Part shown: in pieces, positions 7,865 to 18,055 of the stretch | How positions within the stretch are numbered: the first letter of the stretch is position 1 | Layout of the letters: every line of letters starts with the position of its first letter | DNA from: Myxococcus xanthus | GTDB taxonomy: Bacteria > Myxococcota > Myxococcia > Myxococcales > Myxococcaceae | Length of the DNA: 38,248 nucleotides | Reading direction: 5' to 3' | NCBI RefSeq assembly: GCF_013116825.1 | Contig: NZ_JABFNS010000090.1 | Span: forward strand, 1 to 38,248 | The notes under the pieces: generated by a model | Told to the model about the DNA's origin: nothing | What the model saw: the letters and a program-made list of their open reading frames with translations, nothing else | The model's database searches: none | Made by a program: the position numbers and the translations under genes

Positions 7865-8890
7865 ATGTTGATCGTGATGCGACCCGACGCGACGGCCCAG
7901 GACATCGAGCGTGTGAACGACGAGATCCGCCGCCGTGGTTGGCAACCGCACGCGATTCCAGGGGGCACTCGCACGGCCGTTGGCATCACCGGAAACCCGG
8001 GCGCGGTGGAACCGGAGCCCTTCCGCGTGCTCCCTGGCGTCGCTGATGCCGTGGCCATCTCCCAGCCGTTCAAGCTCGTCAGCCGCGAGGTGAAGCCGGA
8101 CGACACCCTGCTGCGCATGGGCGACCTGACGGTGGGCGGCTCCGCCTTCCACGTCATCGCCGGCCCGTGCTCGGTGGAGTCGCGCGAGCAGATTCTCTCC
8201 ACCGCCCACGCGGTGAAGAAGGCGGGCGCCACCATGCTGCGCGGCGGTGCGTTCAAGCCGCGCACCAGCCCCTATGAATTCCAGGGCCTCAAGGGTGACG
8301 GCCTGGCGCTGCTGGCCGAGGCGCGCCAGGAGACGGGCCTGCTCGTCACCACCGAGGTGAAGGACACCGCGACGCTCCAGGCCGTCGCCGACGCCACGGA
8401 CATCCTCCAGATTGGCGCGCGCAACATGCAGAACTTCAGCCTGCTGGAGGCCGTGGGGGACCTGCGCAAGCCGGTGATGCTCAAGCGCGGCATGAGCGCC
8501 ACCATCAAGGAACTGCTGATGGCGGCCGAGTACATCGTCGCCCGCGGCAACACGCAGGTCATCCTCTGCGAGCGCGGCATCCGCACCTTCGAGACGATGA
8601 CGCGCAACACGCTGGACCTCAACGCGGTGCCCATGCTGAAGGCGCTCTCGCACCTACCCGTCTTCGTGGACCCCTCGCACGGCATCGGCGTGCGCAAGGC
8701 GGTGCCGGCGATGATGCGCGCGGCGACAGCGGTGGGGGCGGACGGCATCATCGTCGAGGTGCACCCCGACCCGCCGCGCGCGAAGTCGGACGGCGCCCAG
8801 TCACTGGACTTCTCCGAGTTCGAGAAGTCCATGAACGAGGTCCGCGCCATCGCCCAGGCGATGGGCCGCGAAGTGGTCAGGCTGGGATAG
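7865..8890 (+). CDS. aroF: 3-deoxy-7-phosphoheptulonate (DAHP) synthase
   Basis: First enzyme of the shikimate pathway: condenses phosphoenolpyruvate with erythrose 4-phosphate to DAHP in the cytoplasm. The 341-aa product starts with a ferredoxin-like/ACT-like regulatory domain (about 1-70: [10 protein letters not shown], then [18 protein letters not shown]), as in the Thermotoga-type enzymes whose extra domain mediates feedback control. The catalytic barrel follows, with AGPCSVES (metal-ligand Cys102), [15 protein letters not shown], and later FVDPSHGIG and EVHPDP. The start is the first ATG of the regulatory domain; its ribosome site is modest. It leads the tryptophan operon: trpD begins 3 bases after its stop, which suggests DAHP supply is tied to tryptophan demand here. 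Effector specificity cannot be read directly. Confidence 0.96.
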   Translation: MLIVMRPDATAQDIERVNDEIRRRGWQPHAIPGGTRTAVGITGNPGAVEPEPFRVLPGVADAVAISQPFKLVSREVKPDDTLLRMGDLTVGGSAFHVIAGPCSVESREQILSTAHAVKKAGATMLRGGAFKPRTSPYEFQGLKGDGLALLAEARQETGLLVTTEVKDTATLQAVADATDILQIGARNMQNFSLLEAVGDLRKPVMLKRGMSATIKELLMAAEYIVARGNTQVILCERGIRTFETMTRNTLDLNAVPMLKALSHLPVFVDPSHGIGVRKAVPAMMRAATAVGADGIIVEVHPDPPRAKSDGAQSLDFSEFEKSMNEVRAIAQAMGREVVRLG

Positions 8891-8893
8891 GCC

Positions 8894-9910
8894 ATGACAC
8901 TCAAGGAAGCGCTGGGCAAGGTGGTGGGCCGGCGCGACCTCACCCGCGAGGAGATGACCCGCGTCATGGGTCTGATGCTCGCCGGGGAGGCTTCGCCTGC
9001 CCAGGTTGGCGCGCTGGCGACAGCGCTGAAGATGAAGGGTGAGACGGAGGATGAAATCCTCGGCGCGGCGGAGGCCATGCGGGCCTGCGCGGCGAAGCTG
9101 TCCCCGCGTGCCGACGTGGTGCTCGACACCTGCGGCACCGGTGGCGACGGCGCGCACACCTTCAACATCTCCACCGCGGTGGCCTTCGTGGCCGCCGGGG
9201 CCGGAGTGACGGTGGCCAAGCACGGCAACCGCGCGGTCTCCAGCCGTTGTGGCAGCGCGGACGTGCTGGCGGCGCTGGGCGTCTCCATGGAGCGCCCGCA
9301 CGAGCGCGTGGCGCGGGACATCGACGAGCACGGCGTGGGCTTCCTCTTCGCGCCCTCGCACCACGGGGCCTTGCGGCACGTGGCGCAGGCGCGGCGGGAC
9401 ATGGGGTTCCACAGCGTGTTCAACCTGCTGGGTCCGCTGACGAACCCGGCGGGCGCGCGCTACCAGCTCCTGGGGACGTTCGACGGCAGGCGCGTGGAGC
9501 AGACGGCGCGCGTGCTGGGCCGGCTCGGCAGCCGCCGCGCGTGGGTGGTGCACGGCCATGACGGGCTGGATGAAATCTCCCCGTGCAGCGCCACGCAGGT
9601 CGCGGAGCTGCGCGAGGACGGCACGGTCCACACCTTCACGGTGTCGCCCCAGGACGCGGGGCTGGACGTGGTGCCTCGCGAGGCCATCGCGGGTGGCGAC
9701 GCGGAGGAGAACGCCCAGCGGCTGCGCGCGCTGCTGGACGGCGAGCGCTCGGGGCTGCGCACGGCGGTGCTCCTCAACGCGGCGGCGGCGCTCGTCGTCG
9801 TGGGACTGGCGGCGGACCTGCGTGACGGCGTGCGGAAGGCGGAGCAGGCCATCGACTCGGGCGCGGCCCGCGACAAGCTGTCCGCCCTCATCGAGGGGGC
9901 CTCGTCATGA
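8894..9910 (+). CDS. trpD: Anthranilate phosphoribosyltransferase
   Basis: Second step of tryptophan synthesis: transfers the phosphoribosyl group of PRPP to anthranilate. The 338-aa protein has the N-terminal helical domain (EALGKVVGRRDLTREE), then the diagnostic CGTGGDG (PRPP and Mg binding), FNISTAVAFVAAGAGV and KHGNRAVSS blocks. Length matches stand-alone TrpD; there is no TrpG fusion, consistent with a separate trpG at 21.2 kb. The start lies 3 bases after aroF and the stop overlaps trpC by the 4-base ATGA pattern, indicating translational coupling. Confidence 0.97.
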   Translation: MTLKEALGKVVGRRDLTREEMTRVMGLMLAGEASPAQVGALATALKMKGETEDEILGAAEAMRACAAKLSPRADVVLDTCGTGGDGAHTFNISTAVAFVAAGAGVTVAKHGNRAVSSRCGSADVLAALGVSMERPHERVARDIDEHGVGFLFAPSHHGALRHVAQARRDMGFHSVFNLLGPLTNPAGARYQLLGTFDGRRVEQTARVLGRLGSRRAWVVHGHDGLDEISPCSATQVAELREDGTVHTFTVSPQDAGLDVVPREAIAGGDAEENAQRLRALLDGERSGLRTAVLLNAAAALVVVGLAADLRDGVRKAEQAIDSGAARDKLSALIEGASS

Positions 9911-10695
9911 GCACGACAGGAACGTTGGACCGCATCATGGCGCGCAAACGCCAGGAGCTCGCGGCGCGTCCACCCATGGCACCTCGCCCCCGGCCCACGC
10001 CCCGCGACTTCGCCCAGGGGCTGGTGACCCACCGCGCCGGGCGGCGAGTGAGCGTCATCGCGGAGGTGAAGCGCAAGAGCCCTTCGGGCGGGGACTTTCC
10101 CCACGCCGACGTGGTGGCGGTGGCCCGGGCCTATGAAGCCGCGGGCGCCAGCGCCATCAGCGTGCTGACGGATGGGCCTGACTTCGGCGGCGGCCTGGAG
10201 GACCTCGTGGCCGTGCGGGCGGCGGTGTCGCTGCCCGTGCTGCGCAAGGACTTCCTCGTGGCGGCGCGCGAGGTGGAGGAGAGCGCGCAGTGGGGCGCGG
10301 ACGCGGTGCTGCTCATCGCCGACGCGCTGGAGGATGGCGAGCTGCGGGAGATGGTCGCCACCGCGAAAGCGGTGGGCGTGGCCGCGCTGGTGGAAGCCCA
10401 CACGGAGGCGCACGCCGAGCGCGCGCTGGCCGCGGGCGCGAAGCTGGTGGGCATCAACAACCGCAACCTCGCCACGCTGAAGACGGACACGGGCACGGCC
10501 CTGCGGGTGATGCCGAAGCTGCGCTCCCGGGCACGGGTGCTGGTGGCGGAGAGCGGCCTCAAGTCCCTGGCGGACCTGGTGGCGGCGCAGGAGGCGGGAG
10601 CGGACGCCGTCCTGGTGGGCGAGTCCCTGCTTCGAGAGCCCGACCCCGGACACGCGCTGCGGAGGCTGCTCGGGGTGAAGGACGCGGCGCCATGA
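9907..10695 (+). CDS. trpC: Indole-3-glycerol phosphate synthase
   Basis: Converts carboxyphenylamino-deoxyribulose 5-phosphate into indole-3-glycerol phosphate, with loss of CO2 and water. The 262-aa TIM barrel shows [13 protein letters not shown] (catalytic lysine region), [39 protein letters not shown] and VAESGLKS, all standard for the family. It is a free-standing enzyme, not fused to TrpF as in E. coli. Both ends overlap neighbours: its ATG overlaps the trpD stop by 4 bases, and its TGA overlaps the trpF ATG. Confidence 0.97.
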   Translation: MSTTGTLDRIMARKRQELAARPPMAPRPRPTPRDFAQGLVTHRAGRRVSVIAEVKRKSPSGGDFPHADVVAVARAYEAAGASAISVLTDGPDFGGGLEDLVAVRAAVSLPVLRKDFLVAAREVEESAQWGADAVLLIADALEDGELREMVATAKAVGVAALVEAHTEAHAERALAAGAKLVGINNRNLATLKTDTGTALRVMPKLRSRARVLVAESGLKSLADLVAAQEAGADAVLVGESLLREPDPGHALRRLLGVKDAAP

Positions 10696-11330
10696 GTGTC
10701 CGCGTGAAGGTCTGCGGCGTCACGCGCCTGTCCGACGCGGTGGCCGCGTGGGAGGCGGGCGTGGACGCGCTGGGCCTCAACTTCTACCCGAAGTCGCCCC
10801 GCTACCTGGACCTCCCCACGGCGGCGGCCCTGGCCCGTACGCGGCCGCCCCTGGGCACGGTGCTGGGCGTGTTCGTCAACGCGGCGCCGGACACCATCCG
10901 GGAGGCGGTGCGCGCCTGTGGCCTCACGGCCGTACAGCTCCATGGAGACGAGCCCCCGGAGGCCTGTTCGGGGTACGGGGTGCCTGTCGTCAAGGCGCTG
11001 CGAGTCACGGGGCCGGAAGACGTGGCCCGGGCTCGGACGTATGTGGGCGTAGGAGACGTCGCGGGGCTGCTGCTGGACGGCGCGGCGCCGGGATATGGCG
11101 GCGGCGGCGTGGGCTTCGACTGGTCGCTCGTCGCGGGGCTGGCGGGAAGCGGCGTGCCCGTGCTGGTGGCGGGAGGCCTGCGGCCCTCCAACGTGGCCGA
11201 GGCGGTGCGCGCGACGCGGCCGTACGGCGTGGATGTGGCCAGTGGCGTGGAATCCGCCCCTGGCATCAAGGACGTGGAAGCGGTGCGCGCCTTCGTGCGC
11301 GCCGCGAAGTCCATCAACCTCTGGGAGTGA
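10692..11330 (+). CDS. trpF: Phosphoribosylanthranilate isomerase
   Basis: Amadori isomerisation of phosphoribosylanthranilate. The 212-aa protein begins VKVCGVTR with the catalytic cysteine (Cys8) and later has [16 protein letters not shown] and [14 protein letters not shown], whose Asp is the expected general acid. C-terminal [15 protein letters not shown] and [10 protein letters not shown] form the phosphate-binding end of the barrel. The ATG at 10692 is set by the 4-base overlap with trpC; a longer in-frame opening upstream is only shadow sequence in trpC. trpB follows after 5 bases. Confidence 0.96.
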   Translation: MSVRVKVCGVTRLSDAVAAWEAGVDALGLNFYPKSPRYLDLPTAAALARTRPPLGTVLGVFVNAAPDTIREAVRACGLTAVQLHGDEPPEACSGYGVPVVKALRVTGPEDVARARTYVGVGDVAGLLLDGAAPGYGGGGVGFDWSLVAGLAGSGVPVLVAGGLRPSNVAEAVRATRPYGVDVASGVESAPGIKDVEAVRAFVRAAKSINLWE

Positions 11331-11335
11331 CAGAC

Positions 11336-12541
11336 ATGACGACGGAGACTGCCGCCGGCCGCTTCGGGCGCTACGGCGGACGCTACGTTCCGGAGACCCT
11401 GGTTCCCGCGCTGCAGGAGTTGGAAGAGGCCTATGCCACGGCGAGCGCGGACCCGGCCTTCGGCGAGGAGGTCGCCCGCGTGCTGCGCGAGTACGTGGGC
11501 CGCCCCACCACGCTGACGCCCGCCCGGCGCCTCACGGAGGCCTGGGGCGGCGCGAATGTGTGGCTCAAGCGCGAGGACCTGGCGCACACCGGCGCGCACA
11601 AAATCAACAACACCGTGGGTCAGGTGCTGCTCGCCAGGCGGATGGGCAAGAAGCGCATCATCGCGGAGACGGGCGCGGGCCAGCACGGCGTCGCCACCGC
11701 CACCGCGTGCGCGCTCTTCGGCCTGCCCTGCGAGGTGTACATGGGCGCGCTGGACGTGGAGCGGCAGGCGCTCAACGTCTTCCGCATGCGCGCGCTGGGC
11801 GCGGTGGTACGGCCAGTGGAGTCCGGCTCGCGCACGCTGAAGGACGCGATGAACGAGGCCATGCGCACCTGGGTATCGCAGGTGTCGGACACGCACTACG
11901 TCATCGGCAGCGCCGCCGGGCCGCACCCGTATCCGACGGTGGTGCGCGACTTCCAGGCCGTCATCGGCCGCGAGCTGCGGACGCAGGCCCAGGCGGCCTT
12001 TGGCGGCCTGCCGGACGCCATCATCGCGTGCGTGGGGGGCGGCTCGAATGCCATTGGCGTGCTGCACCCGTTCATTGGCGACGCCAGCGTGCGGCTGGTG
12101 GGCGTGGAGGCGGGAGGCCACGGCCTGCATACGAAGCAGCACGGCGCTTCGCTGACGCTGGGGACGGAGGGCGTGCTGCACGGCTCGCGCTCGCTGGTGC
12201 TCCAGGACGAGGACGGCCAGATTCAGGAGGCGCACAGCATCTCCGCGGGCCTGGACTATCCCGGCGTGGGCCCGGAGCTGGCGCACCTGGCGAAGACGGG
12301 GCGCATGGAGGTCCGCATCGCCACGGACGACGAGGCGCTGGCGGCCTTCTACGAGGTGGCGCGCCTGGAAGGCATCCTCCCCGCCCTGGAGACGTCCCAC
12401 GCCTTCGCGCGCGGCCGGGAGCTGGCGCGCGAGCTGGGGGCGGGCAAGCACCTGGTCATCAACTGCTCGGGCCGCGGAGACAAGGACGTGGCCACGATTT
12501 CCGCGCGGGGCGTGCCTCCGCCGGTGGGGGTGAAGGAATGA
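11336..12541 (+). CDS. trpB: Tryptophan synthase beta chain
   Basis: PLP enzyme that joins indole and serine to give tryptophan, in an alpha2beta2 complex with TrpA. The 401-aa protein shows [13 protein letters not shown] at the N terminus, HTGAHKINN with the PLP lysine (Lys89), [10 protein letters not shown], the phosphate-binding GGGSNAIG, and [13 protein letters not shown]. It belongs to the TrpB1 class that pairs with TrpA. The ATG at 11336 follows GGGAG by 8 bases; an in-frame opening reaches back into trpF but is not coding. Its stop overlaps the trpA start by 4 bases. Confidence 0.97.
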   Translation: MTTETAAGRFGRYGGRYVPETLVPALQELEEAYATASADPAFGEEVARVLREYVGRPTTLTPARRLTEAWGGANVWLKREDLAHTGAHKINNTVGQVLLARRMGKKRIIAETGAGQHGVATATACALFGLPCEVYMGALDVERQALNVFRMRALGAVVRPVESGSRTLKDAMNEAMRTWVSQVSDTHYVIGSAAGPHPYPTVVRDFQAVIGRELRTQAQAAFGGLPDAIIACVGGGSNAIGVLHPFIGDASVRLVGVEAGGHGLHTKQHGASLTLGTEGVLHGSRSLVLQDEDGQIQEAHSISAGLDYPGVGPELAHLAKTGRMEVRIATDDEALAAFYEVARLEGILPALETSHAFARGRELARELGAGKHLVINCSGRGDKDVATISARGVPPPVGVKE

Positions 12542-13329
12542 GCGGCGAGATTGCACAGACTTTCGCCCAGGCGAAGGCACGGGGCGAAGGCGTACTGGTG
12601 ACCTATGCCATGGCGGGCGACCCGGACCTGCCCCGCTCGGTGGACGTGTTCGCCGCGCTGGTCGAGGGCGGCGCGGACGTGCTGGAGATTGGCGTGGCGT
12701 TCAGCGACCCCATCGCCGACGGCCCCGTCATCCAGGGCGCGGCGGAGCGGGCGCTCAAGGCCGGCTCCACGCTCAAGCGCGTGCTGGACGAGGTGGTGCC
12801 GGAGGTACGCAAGCGGTGTCCCCAGACGCCGCTGGTCATCATGACGTACGTCAACCTCATCATGGCCATGGGCGAGGCGCGTTACGCGAAGCTCGCGCGC
12901 GAGCGCGGCGTGTCTGGAACCATCCTCCCCGACCTGCCGCCCGAGGAGAGCGCGAGCCTTCGCGCCACGTTCGACGCGGAGGGCATGGACTTGATTCCCC
13001 TGTGCGCCCCCACGACGCCCCCGGCGCGGGCGGAGGCCATCGCGAAGGACGGCCGAGGGTTTGTCTATTGCGTGTCCGTGTCGGGCGTGACGGGCATGCG
13101 CGCGGAGCTGCCGCCGGACCTTTCACAGCGTTTGGATTTGGTGCGCAAGGCCGCGTCTGTCCCCGTGGTGGCAGGCTTTGGCATCTCCACGGCGGAACAG
13201 GCACGCACACTGTCTGCCCATGCGGATGGCGTCGTGGTGGGCAGCGCGCTGGTGCGTGCCGCGCACACAGAGGGCCTCGAGGCGGCGAAGGCGCTCTGCG
13301 CCGACATCAAGCGCGGCCTGCGGCGCTGA
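12538..13329 (+). CDS. trpA: Tryptophan synthase alpha chain
   Basis: Cleaves indole-3-glycerol phosphate and channels indole to TrpB. The 263-aa barrel has [11 protein letters not shown], then [16 protein letters not shown], placing the catalytic pair at Glu50 and Asp61 (Glu49/Asp60 in E. coli), and the phosphate-binding VVAGFGIST and VVGSALV. One small oddity is Ala54 where most family members have Pro (VPFSDP). The ATG overlaps the trpB stop. It is the last gene of the operon; a strong hairpin lies 76 bases after the stop. Confidence 0.97.
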   Translation: MSGEIAQTFAQAKARGEGVLVTYAMAGDPDLPRSVDVFAALVEGGADVLEIGVAFSDPIADGPVIQGAAERALKAGSTLKRVLDEVVPEVRKRCPQTPLVIMTYVNLIMAMGEARYAKLARERGVSGTILPDLPPEESASLRATFDAEGMDLIPLCAPTTPPARAEAIAKDGRGFVYCVSVSGVTGMRAELPPDLSQRLDLVRKAASVPVVAGFGISTAEQARTLSAHADGVVVGSALVRAAHTEGLEAAKALCADIKRGLRR

Positions 13330-13363
13330 GGCACGGCTGCAAGCGCTCTCTTCACGCCGAAAA

Positions 13364-13392
13364 TTCAGGGATAATCCCACCCCCCGTATAAG
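13364..13392 (+). promoter_or_regulatory. Weak sigma-70-like promoter candidate upstream of the CARDB-repeat gene
   Basis: TTCAGG, 17-base spacer, TATAAG, set in one of the few AT-containing patches nearby. The -10 element is good and the -35 element is poor (3 of 6). If used, transcription would start just before the 13-bp hairpin at 13406. Confidence 0.25.
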
Positions 13393-13405
13393 CCCTCCGG
13401 CTCTC

Positions 13406-13436
13406 CGCAAATGCCCGCATCAGGCGGGCATTTGCG
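13406..13436 (+). terminator. Perfect 13-bp hairpin between trpA and the CARDB-repeat gene
   Basis: CGCAAATGCCCGC, loop ATCAG, GCGGGCATTTGCG. All 13 pairs match. It has the loop size and stem strength of an intrinsic terminator for the trp operon, but no U-run follows (next bases are CGAGGACATT). Because it ends 24 bases before the next start codon, it might instead be a 5' UTR stem of that gene's mRNA. Confidence 0.55.
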
Positions 13437-13460
13437 CGAGGACATTCCTCCGGAGGCAAT

Positions 13461-16400
13461 ATGCAGCAACGGCGAAGGCCGTCTTGGAGCAGGACATGCC
13501 TGCTGACAGCAGGTCTGTTGGCAGGAGCGGGATGTGGGGGCAACGCGGCGCCCACCGAGCCCGAGCAGCACAGGAGTCAGTCGCAAGGCCGGGGCTTTGG
13601 CCCCGACCTCGTGGTTCGAGAGCTACGAGGCCCCAGCAGTATTCGGTTCGGTGAGCCCTTCACGACCCTCGTGAAGGTCTGCAACGAAGGCACAGCGCCC
13701 GCCCAGAGCCCCATAGGCCCCACCCAGATGGACTTGTACCTGTCCACGGATGGCGCGCTCTCCTGGCCCGACCCGAACTTGCCACCCCCGACGGACCAGG
13801 TCTTCCTCGCCACGCTGGACGTCAGCGAGCTGGAGGCCGGCCGCTGCGAGACGCGAGCCATCACCAGTTCCGCCACGCCGCCTGGCCCCCAAACGGACGG
13901 AACCTACTACCTGGGAGCCATCACCGACGTGCACCAGACCCTCGTCGAACTGGACGAGGCCAACAACACCGCGGTGACCGCGCTGGGCATCGGAAACCGG
14001 CCGGACCTCGTCATCACGGAGCTTCGTGGCCCCACGAGCGTCACGAACAGCGGGACGGTCACTTCGACGCTCAAGGTGTGCAACCAAGGCACCAACGTGT
14101 CGGACGACACCATCGTGGAGCTGTACCTCTCCACCAACGGCACGCTGTCACCGCCAACGACGGGTGGACCGCTCCCCACGAATCAAGCCTCACAGGGAAC
14201 GGTGGCGGTGCCCGAACTGCGCCCGGCCCACTGTGCCATCCGCCGCGCCTCTTTCCCGGTGATATTGCCGCCCGACGCGACACCCGGTCAGCTGCTCTAC
14301 CTGGGCGCCATCGCCGATACGCCCGAGCGCTCCACGGAACTGAACGAGGACAACAACGTCTTCGTGGGGGACCTCGTCGCCATGGGAGCGGGACCGGACC
14401 TCGTCGTCACCTCGGTGCACGGCCCCAGCAGCATCCAGAGCGGTGACCTGCTTGGCGCCTCCGTGAGGGTTTGCAACCACGGCACGCTGCCCGCGAATCC
14501 CAGCTCGCTCGAGCTGTACCTCTCCGTGGATGGCAACGTCACCATGCCAGGCAGCGGCAGCCCGCCGCCGCCTGGACAGGCACTGGCGGGCCAGACGGAT
14601 GTGCCCCTCCTGAACCCAGGCATCTGCATCACTCGCAACGTCCAGGGCACCGCGACGTTCCCAGCCGGCGCCCCCCAGGATGGCGCCCTCTTCCTGGCCG
14701 CCATCATCGATTCCACGCAAGACATCCCTGAACTGCGCGAGGACAACAACGCCTTCACCCAGGGGCTCATCGGCGCGGGGGCGCGCCCGGACCTCATCGT
14801 GACCGCGATTCGCGCTCCAGCCAGCGTGCCCCCTTCGGCATCTTGGACCCCTGTCAGCGTCACCGTTTGCAACGTGGGGACCGTCTTTGCCCAAGCGGCC
14901 GAGGTGGATGTCTACCTGTCCATGGTGCCGACGCTGGACTCGCCCTCCATGGAGGGACCGCTGCACGGGACCCAGTTCAGGGTCGGCGGATTCGGCCTCT
15001 CCGGCGTCGAAGCAGGGCGTTGCGTCACACGCGAGGAGCCCATCACCCTGGCCCGTCCACTGGGTGCGCCACCCCAACTCCAAGCATTCTACGTGAGCGC
15101 CATTGTCGACCCCGGGTCGAACATCGTGGAGCTGCGCGAGGACAACAATGTCTTTGTCGGTGAGCAAATGGGTCTCGGAAACAGGCCGGACCTGGCCATC
15201 ACCTCCGTGAAGGGCCCCGCCAGCAGCATGCCTGGCGACGTGCCTGTCACCGCCCGCATCTGCAACCAAGGCACCGTGGCCTCACAGGACACCCAGGTGG
15301 AGTTCTACCTGGCCGCGCATGCCTTCCTGAATGCCCCGATTCAGGGGGGCTCGCCTTACAACGCCGACCCGCATACGGCGTTCTCCATTGGGATGCACCA
15401 GGTGCCATCGTTGGATGCGGGCGAGTGCAGGACGCTCTCCACCCTTGCTACCGCGATGAGCTTCCCCGCGGAGTACATCGACAAGGCGTTCAATCTTGGA
15501 GCCATCATCGACCCACACGCGCAGGACAATGAACTCCGCGAAGACAACAACACCTTCGTCGGAGACTTCATGGGCCTGGGCAACCGTCCTGACCTGGTGG
15601 TCACTGCCATCGATGGTCCCGCCAGCGTGAGCAACAGCACCCTCTTCACGACCACCCTGACCGTCTGCAACCAGGGCACCTATTCCTCCGGGCCCACGAT
15701 GGCGCAGGTGTATCTGTCCACCGAACCCCACCTGGTGCTTCCAGATTGGAGCGGGCAAGGAACTCCGCTCCCATGGAGTCAAACGCCCGTGGGCGACGTG
15801 AGCATCCCCACCCTGCACGTCGGGCACTGCTTCACAGGACAAGTGACTGGCGCGGCCGACATCCCGCCCGGCTCGCACGGCGAGGCCATCTACCTGGGCG
15901 CCATCATCGATGCGAACGACGCCATCGAGGAGCTTCGCGAGGAAAACAACGCCTTTGTGCGCGGCCGCATCGGCGTAGGAAACAAGGCGGACCTCGTCGT
16001 CACCGCCATCCACGCTCCGGCGAGCGCGCGAATCCACAGTGCCTTCACGGCCACCGTGACGGTCTGCAACCAGGGCACCGAGTACGCGAACTCCTCGGAC
16101 CTGGAACTGCACGTCTCGACCCTGCCCACGTTGGAAATGCCACGGTGGTCCGGTTCGGGCTCCCCCCTGCCCGCCACCCAGCTCCCCATCGGCCACATCT
16201 CAGTGCCACACCTGGACGCGGGCCACTGCATTTCCCAATCCATCCAGGCCTCTACACAGTTGCCACCTGACGCACTGTTTGCCCAGCCCTTGTACCTGGG
16301 CGCCATCATCGACGGATGGGGCAACGTCGCGGAACTGCGCGAGGACAACAACGCCTTCGTGAGCGGAATCCTGGGCGTCGGTGACGGCCCTGACCTTGTC

Positions 16401-17996
16401 ATCACCGCGGTGCAGGCGCCCCCGAATGTCGGGCCGTTCGCGACGTTCCACCCGACCGTCACGGTTTGCAATCAGGGGACCGAGCACTCGGACAGCACCC
16501 TCGTGGAGTTCCACCTCTCCACGGAAGAGGTGCTCGTCATGCCGCGCTGGAATGGGCCGGGCAATCCACTGCCACCGACGCAGCAGTCCATTGGCGAGCT
16601 GAGTGTCCCCTTCCTGAATCCAGGGAGGTGCTTCACGGGAAGCGCTGTCGCAACACTGACGCCGCCGCCTGCGACAGCCCCTGACCAGAAACTCTACCTG
16701 GGTGCCCTGGTCGATGGGACGCAATCCCAGGAGGAGCTGCGTGAAGACAACAACATCTTCATGAGCGGTCGCATGGGCGTGGGCCATGCGTCCGACCTGG
16801 TCATCACGTCACTCACGGGCCCCGCGAGCGTCGATGCCAACACCGCGTTCACCGCCACGGTCACCGTCTGCAATCAAGGCACGGCTGAATCCCATCCCAC
16901 GGAGCTGGAGGTCCACCTCTCCACCGAAGCAAGCATGGCCACGCCCGAACGGTACGGCTCGGGAATCCCGGTACCCGCCAGCCAGGTGTACGCCGGCGAG
17001 TTCGGAGTCCCCGCCTTGGGTGTCGACGATTGCGTCACGCTGCAGGTGCCCTCCTGGTCGAACCTCCCTGTCCTGGCTCAGCCTGGACAGCCCTTGTATC
17101 TCGGCGCGGCCATCAATCCTGACCTGCTCGCGGGTGAGCTGCGTGAGGACAACAATACCTTCGTTGGTGACATCATGGGTGTTGGCGCCGGTCCCGACCT
17201 GGTTGTCACCGCGGTGCAAGCGCCCGTCAGCGTGTCGCTCAACGGCAACTTCACTGCATCGGTGACGGTCTGCAATCAGGGCACCCAGAACTCGAACAGC
17301 GTGCAGTTGGACCTGTACTTCTCCACCCGGGCCCAGGTCGTGATGCCTCAGTGGAATACACCAGGTGTCCCCTACCCGCGCACGCAAGAGTTCATCGGCG
17401 CATGGAACGTGCAGCCCCTGAATCCGGGACAGTGCACCACAGAGCCCGTCCCCGCCTGGGTGGACCTGCCCGAGGAGGCCGAGCCCCATCACCCGCTGTA
17501 TCTGGGCGCGATCATTGACTCGAACCAGATGCAGGCCGAGCTGCGCGAAGACAACAACATCTTCGTCAGCGGACTCATGGGTGTGGGCAACCGGCCAGAC
17601 CTGGTCGTCACCTCCGTCTCCGGCCCCACCTCCGTGAGAATGGGCAGCAGCTTCACCGCCACCGTGCGGGTCTGCAACCAGGGCACCACGCCCACCCACG
17701 GCTCCATGGATGTGACGCTGTACCTGTCGAGCAGCAACACGCTCGAGTTCCCCTATCAAAGCTGGCCGGGCGCTCCCCCCGACAGTCAGAGCCAGATTGG
17801 AGTGATGACCGTGCACTCTCTGGACGCAGGGCAGTGCGTCACACGCAACACGCAGGTGACGGCCAACACGCCTCCGGATTCTGGCCCCACTGGGCTCTTC
17901 TACCTGGGCGCCCTCGTCGACCCATGGCAGAACCTCGAGGAACTGCGCGAGGACAACAACGTCCTCGCGGACCGGTTCATCGCGGTGATGCCGTAG
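13461..17996 (+). CDS. Large exported protein of 11 tandem CARDB-like repeats
   Basis: A 1511-aa exported protein with a basic N terminus (QQRRRPSW) and hydrophobic signal ending in LLAGAGCGG; Cys25 may be lipidated, although Gly at -3 makes the lipobox atypical. From about residue 47 the chain is 11 repeats of about 133 residues. Each opens with RPDLVVT-x-(I/V)-x-(G/A)P, contains the strand VTVCNQGT, ends its variable middle with a second Cys (as in LNPGQC), and closes with LYLGAIID and ELREDNN-x-F. This is the CARDB (cell adhesion related, bacterial) immunoglobulin-like pattern. Every repeat holds exactly two Cys at equivalent positions, so one disulfide per repeat is likely, consistent with an oxidising envelope location. 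No catalytic domain is seen. The start has GGAGG 5 bases upstream. Adhesive or scaffold function is an inference. A terminator follows. Confidence 0.9.
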   Translation: MQQRRRPSWSRTCLLTAGLLAGAGCGGNAAPTEPEQHRSQSQGRGFGPDLVVRELRGPSSIRFGEPFTTLVKVCNEGTAPAQSPIGPTQMDLYLSTDGALSWPDPNLPPPTDQVFLATLDVSELEAGRCETRAITSSATPPGPQTDGTYYLGAITDVHQTLVELDEANNTAVTALGIGNRPDLVITELRGPTSVTNSGTVTSTLKVCNQGTNVSDDTIVELYLSTNGTLSPPTTGGPLPTNQASQGTVAVPELRPAHCAIRRASFPVILPPDATPGQLLYLGAIADTPERSTELNEDNNVFVGDLVAMGAGPDLVVTSVHGPSSIQSGDLLGASVRVCNHGTLPANPSSLELYLSVDGNVTMPGSGSPPPPGQALAGQTDVPLLNPGICITRNVQGTATFPAGAPQDGALFLAAIIDSTQDIPELREDNNAFTQGLIGAGARPDLIVTAIRAPASVPPSASWTPVSVTVCNVGTVFAQAAEVDVYLSMVPTLDSPSMEGPLHGTQFRVGGFGLSGVEAGRCVTREEPITLARPLGAPPQLQAFYVSAIVDPGSNIVELREDNNVFVGEQMGLGNRPDLAITSVKGPASSMPGDVPVTARICNQGTVASQDTQVEFYLAAHAFLNAPIQGGSPYNADPHTAFSIGMHQVPSLDAGECRTLSTLATAMSFPAEYIDKAFNLGAIIDPHAQDNELREDNNTFVGDFMGLGNRPDLVVTAIDGPASVSNSTLFTTTLTVCNQGTYSSGPTMAQVYLSTEPHLVLPDWSGQGTPLPWSQTPVGDVSIPTLHVGHCFTGQVTGAADIPPGSHGEAIYLGAIIDANDAIEELREENNAFVRGRIGVGNKADLVVTAIHAPASARIHSAFTATVTVCNQGTEYANSSDLELHVSTLPTLEMPRWSGSGSPLPATQLPIGHISVPHLDAGHCISQSIQASTQLPPDALFAQPLYLGAIIDGWGNVAELREDNNAFVSGILGVGDGPDLVITAVQAPPNVGPFATFHPTVTVCNQGTEHSDSTLVEFHLSTEEVLVMPRWNGPGNPLPPTQQSIGELSVPFLNPGRCFTGSAVATLTPPPATAPDQKLYLGALVDGTQSQEELREDNNIFMSGRMGVGHASDLVITSLTGPASVDANTAFTATVTVCNQGTAESHPTELEVHLSTEASMATPERYGSGIPVPASQVYAGEFGVPALGVDDCVTLQVPSWSNLPVLAQPGQPLYLGAAINPDLLAGELREDNNTFVGDIMGVGAGPDLVVTAVQAPVSVSLNGNFTASVTVCNQGTQNSNSVQLDLYFSTRAQVVMPQWNTPGVPYPRTQEFIGAWNVQPLNPGQCTTEPVPAWVDLPEEAEPHHPLYLGAIIDSNQMQAELREDNNIFVSGLMGVGNRPDLVVTSVSGPTSVRMGSSFTATVRVCNQGTTPTHGSMDVTLYLSSSNTLEFPYQSWPGAPPDSQSQIGVMTVHSLDAGQCVTRNTQVTANTPPDSGPTGLFYLGALVDPWQNLEELREDNNVLADRFIAVMP

Positions 17997-18015
17997 TCGT
18001 CGTGGTCTGAGAACG

Positions 18016-18055
18016 GGCCCGGCCGAGCGCATCGACGTTCGGCCGGGCCTTGTTT
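18016..18055 (+). terminator. Intrinsic terminator after the CARDB-repeat gene
   Basis: GGCCCGGCCGA (18016-18026), 12-base loop, TCGGCCGGGCC (18039-18049), then TTGTTT. This is an 11-bp perfect GC-rich stem with a short T-rich tail, 20 bases after the stop codon. It separates this gene from the next transcript. Confidence 0.82.

Noticed and set aside
10802-12580. 592-codon minus-strand open frame across trpF and trpB
   Set aside because: Antisense shadow; no motif and composition typical of complementary GC-rich coding DNA.
13461-17996. The roughly 400-base periodicity considered as a CRISPR or mobile repeat
   Set aside because: The repeats are within one reading frame, diverged in DNA and conserved as protein (CARDB domains).
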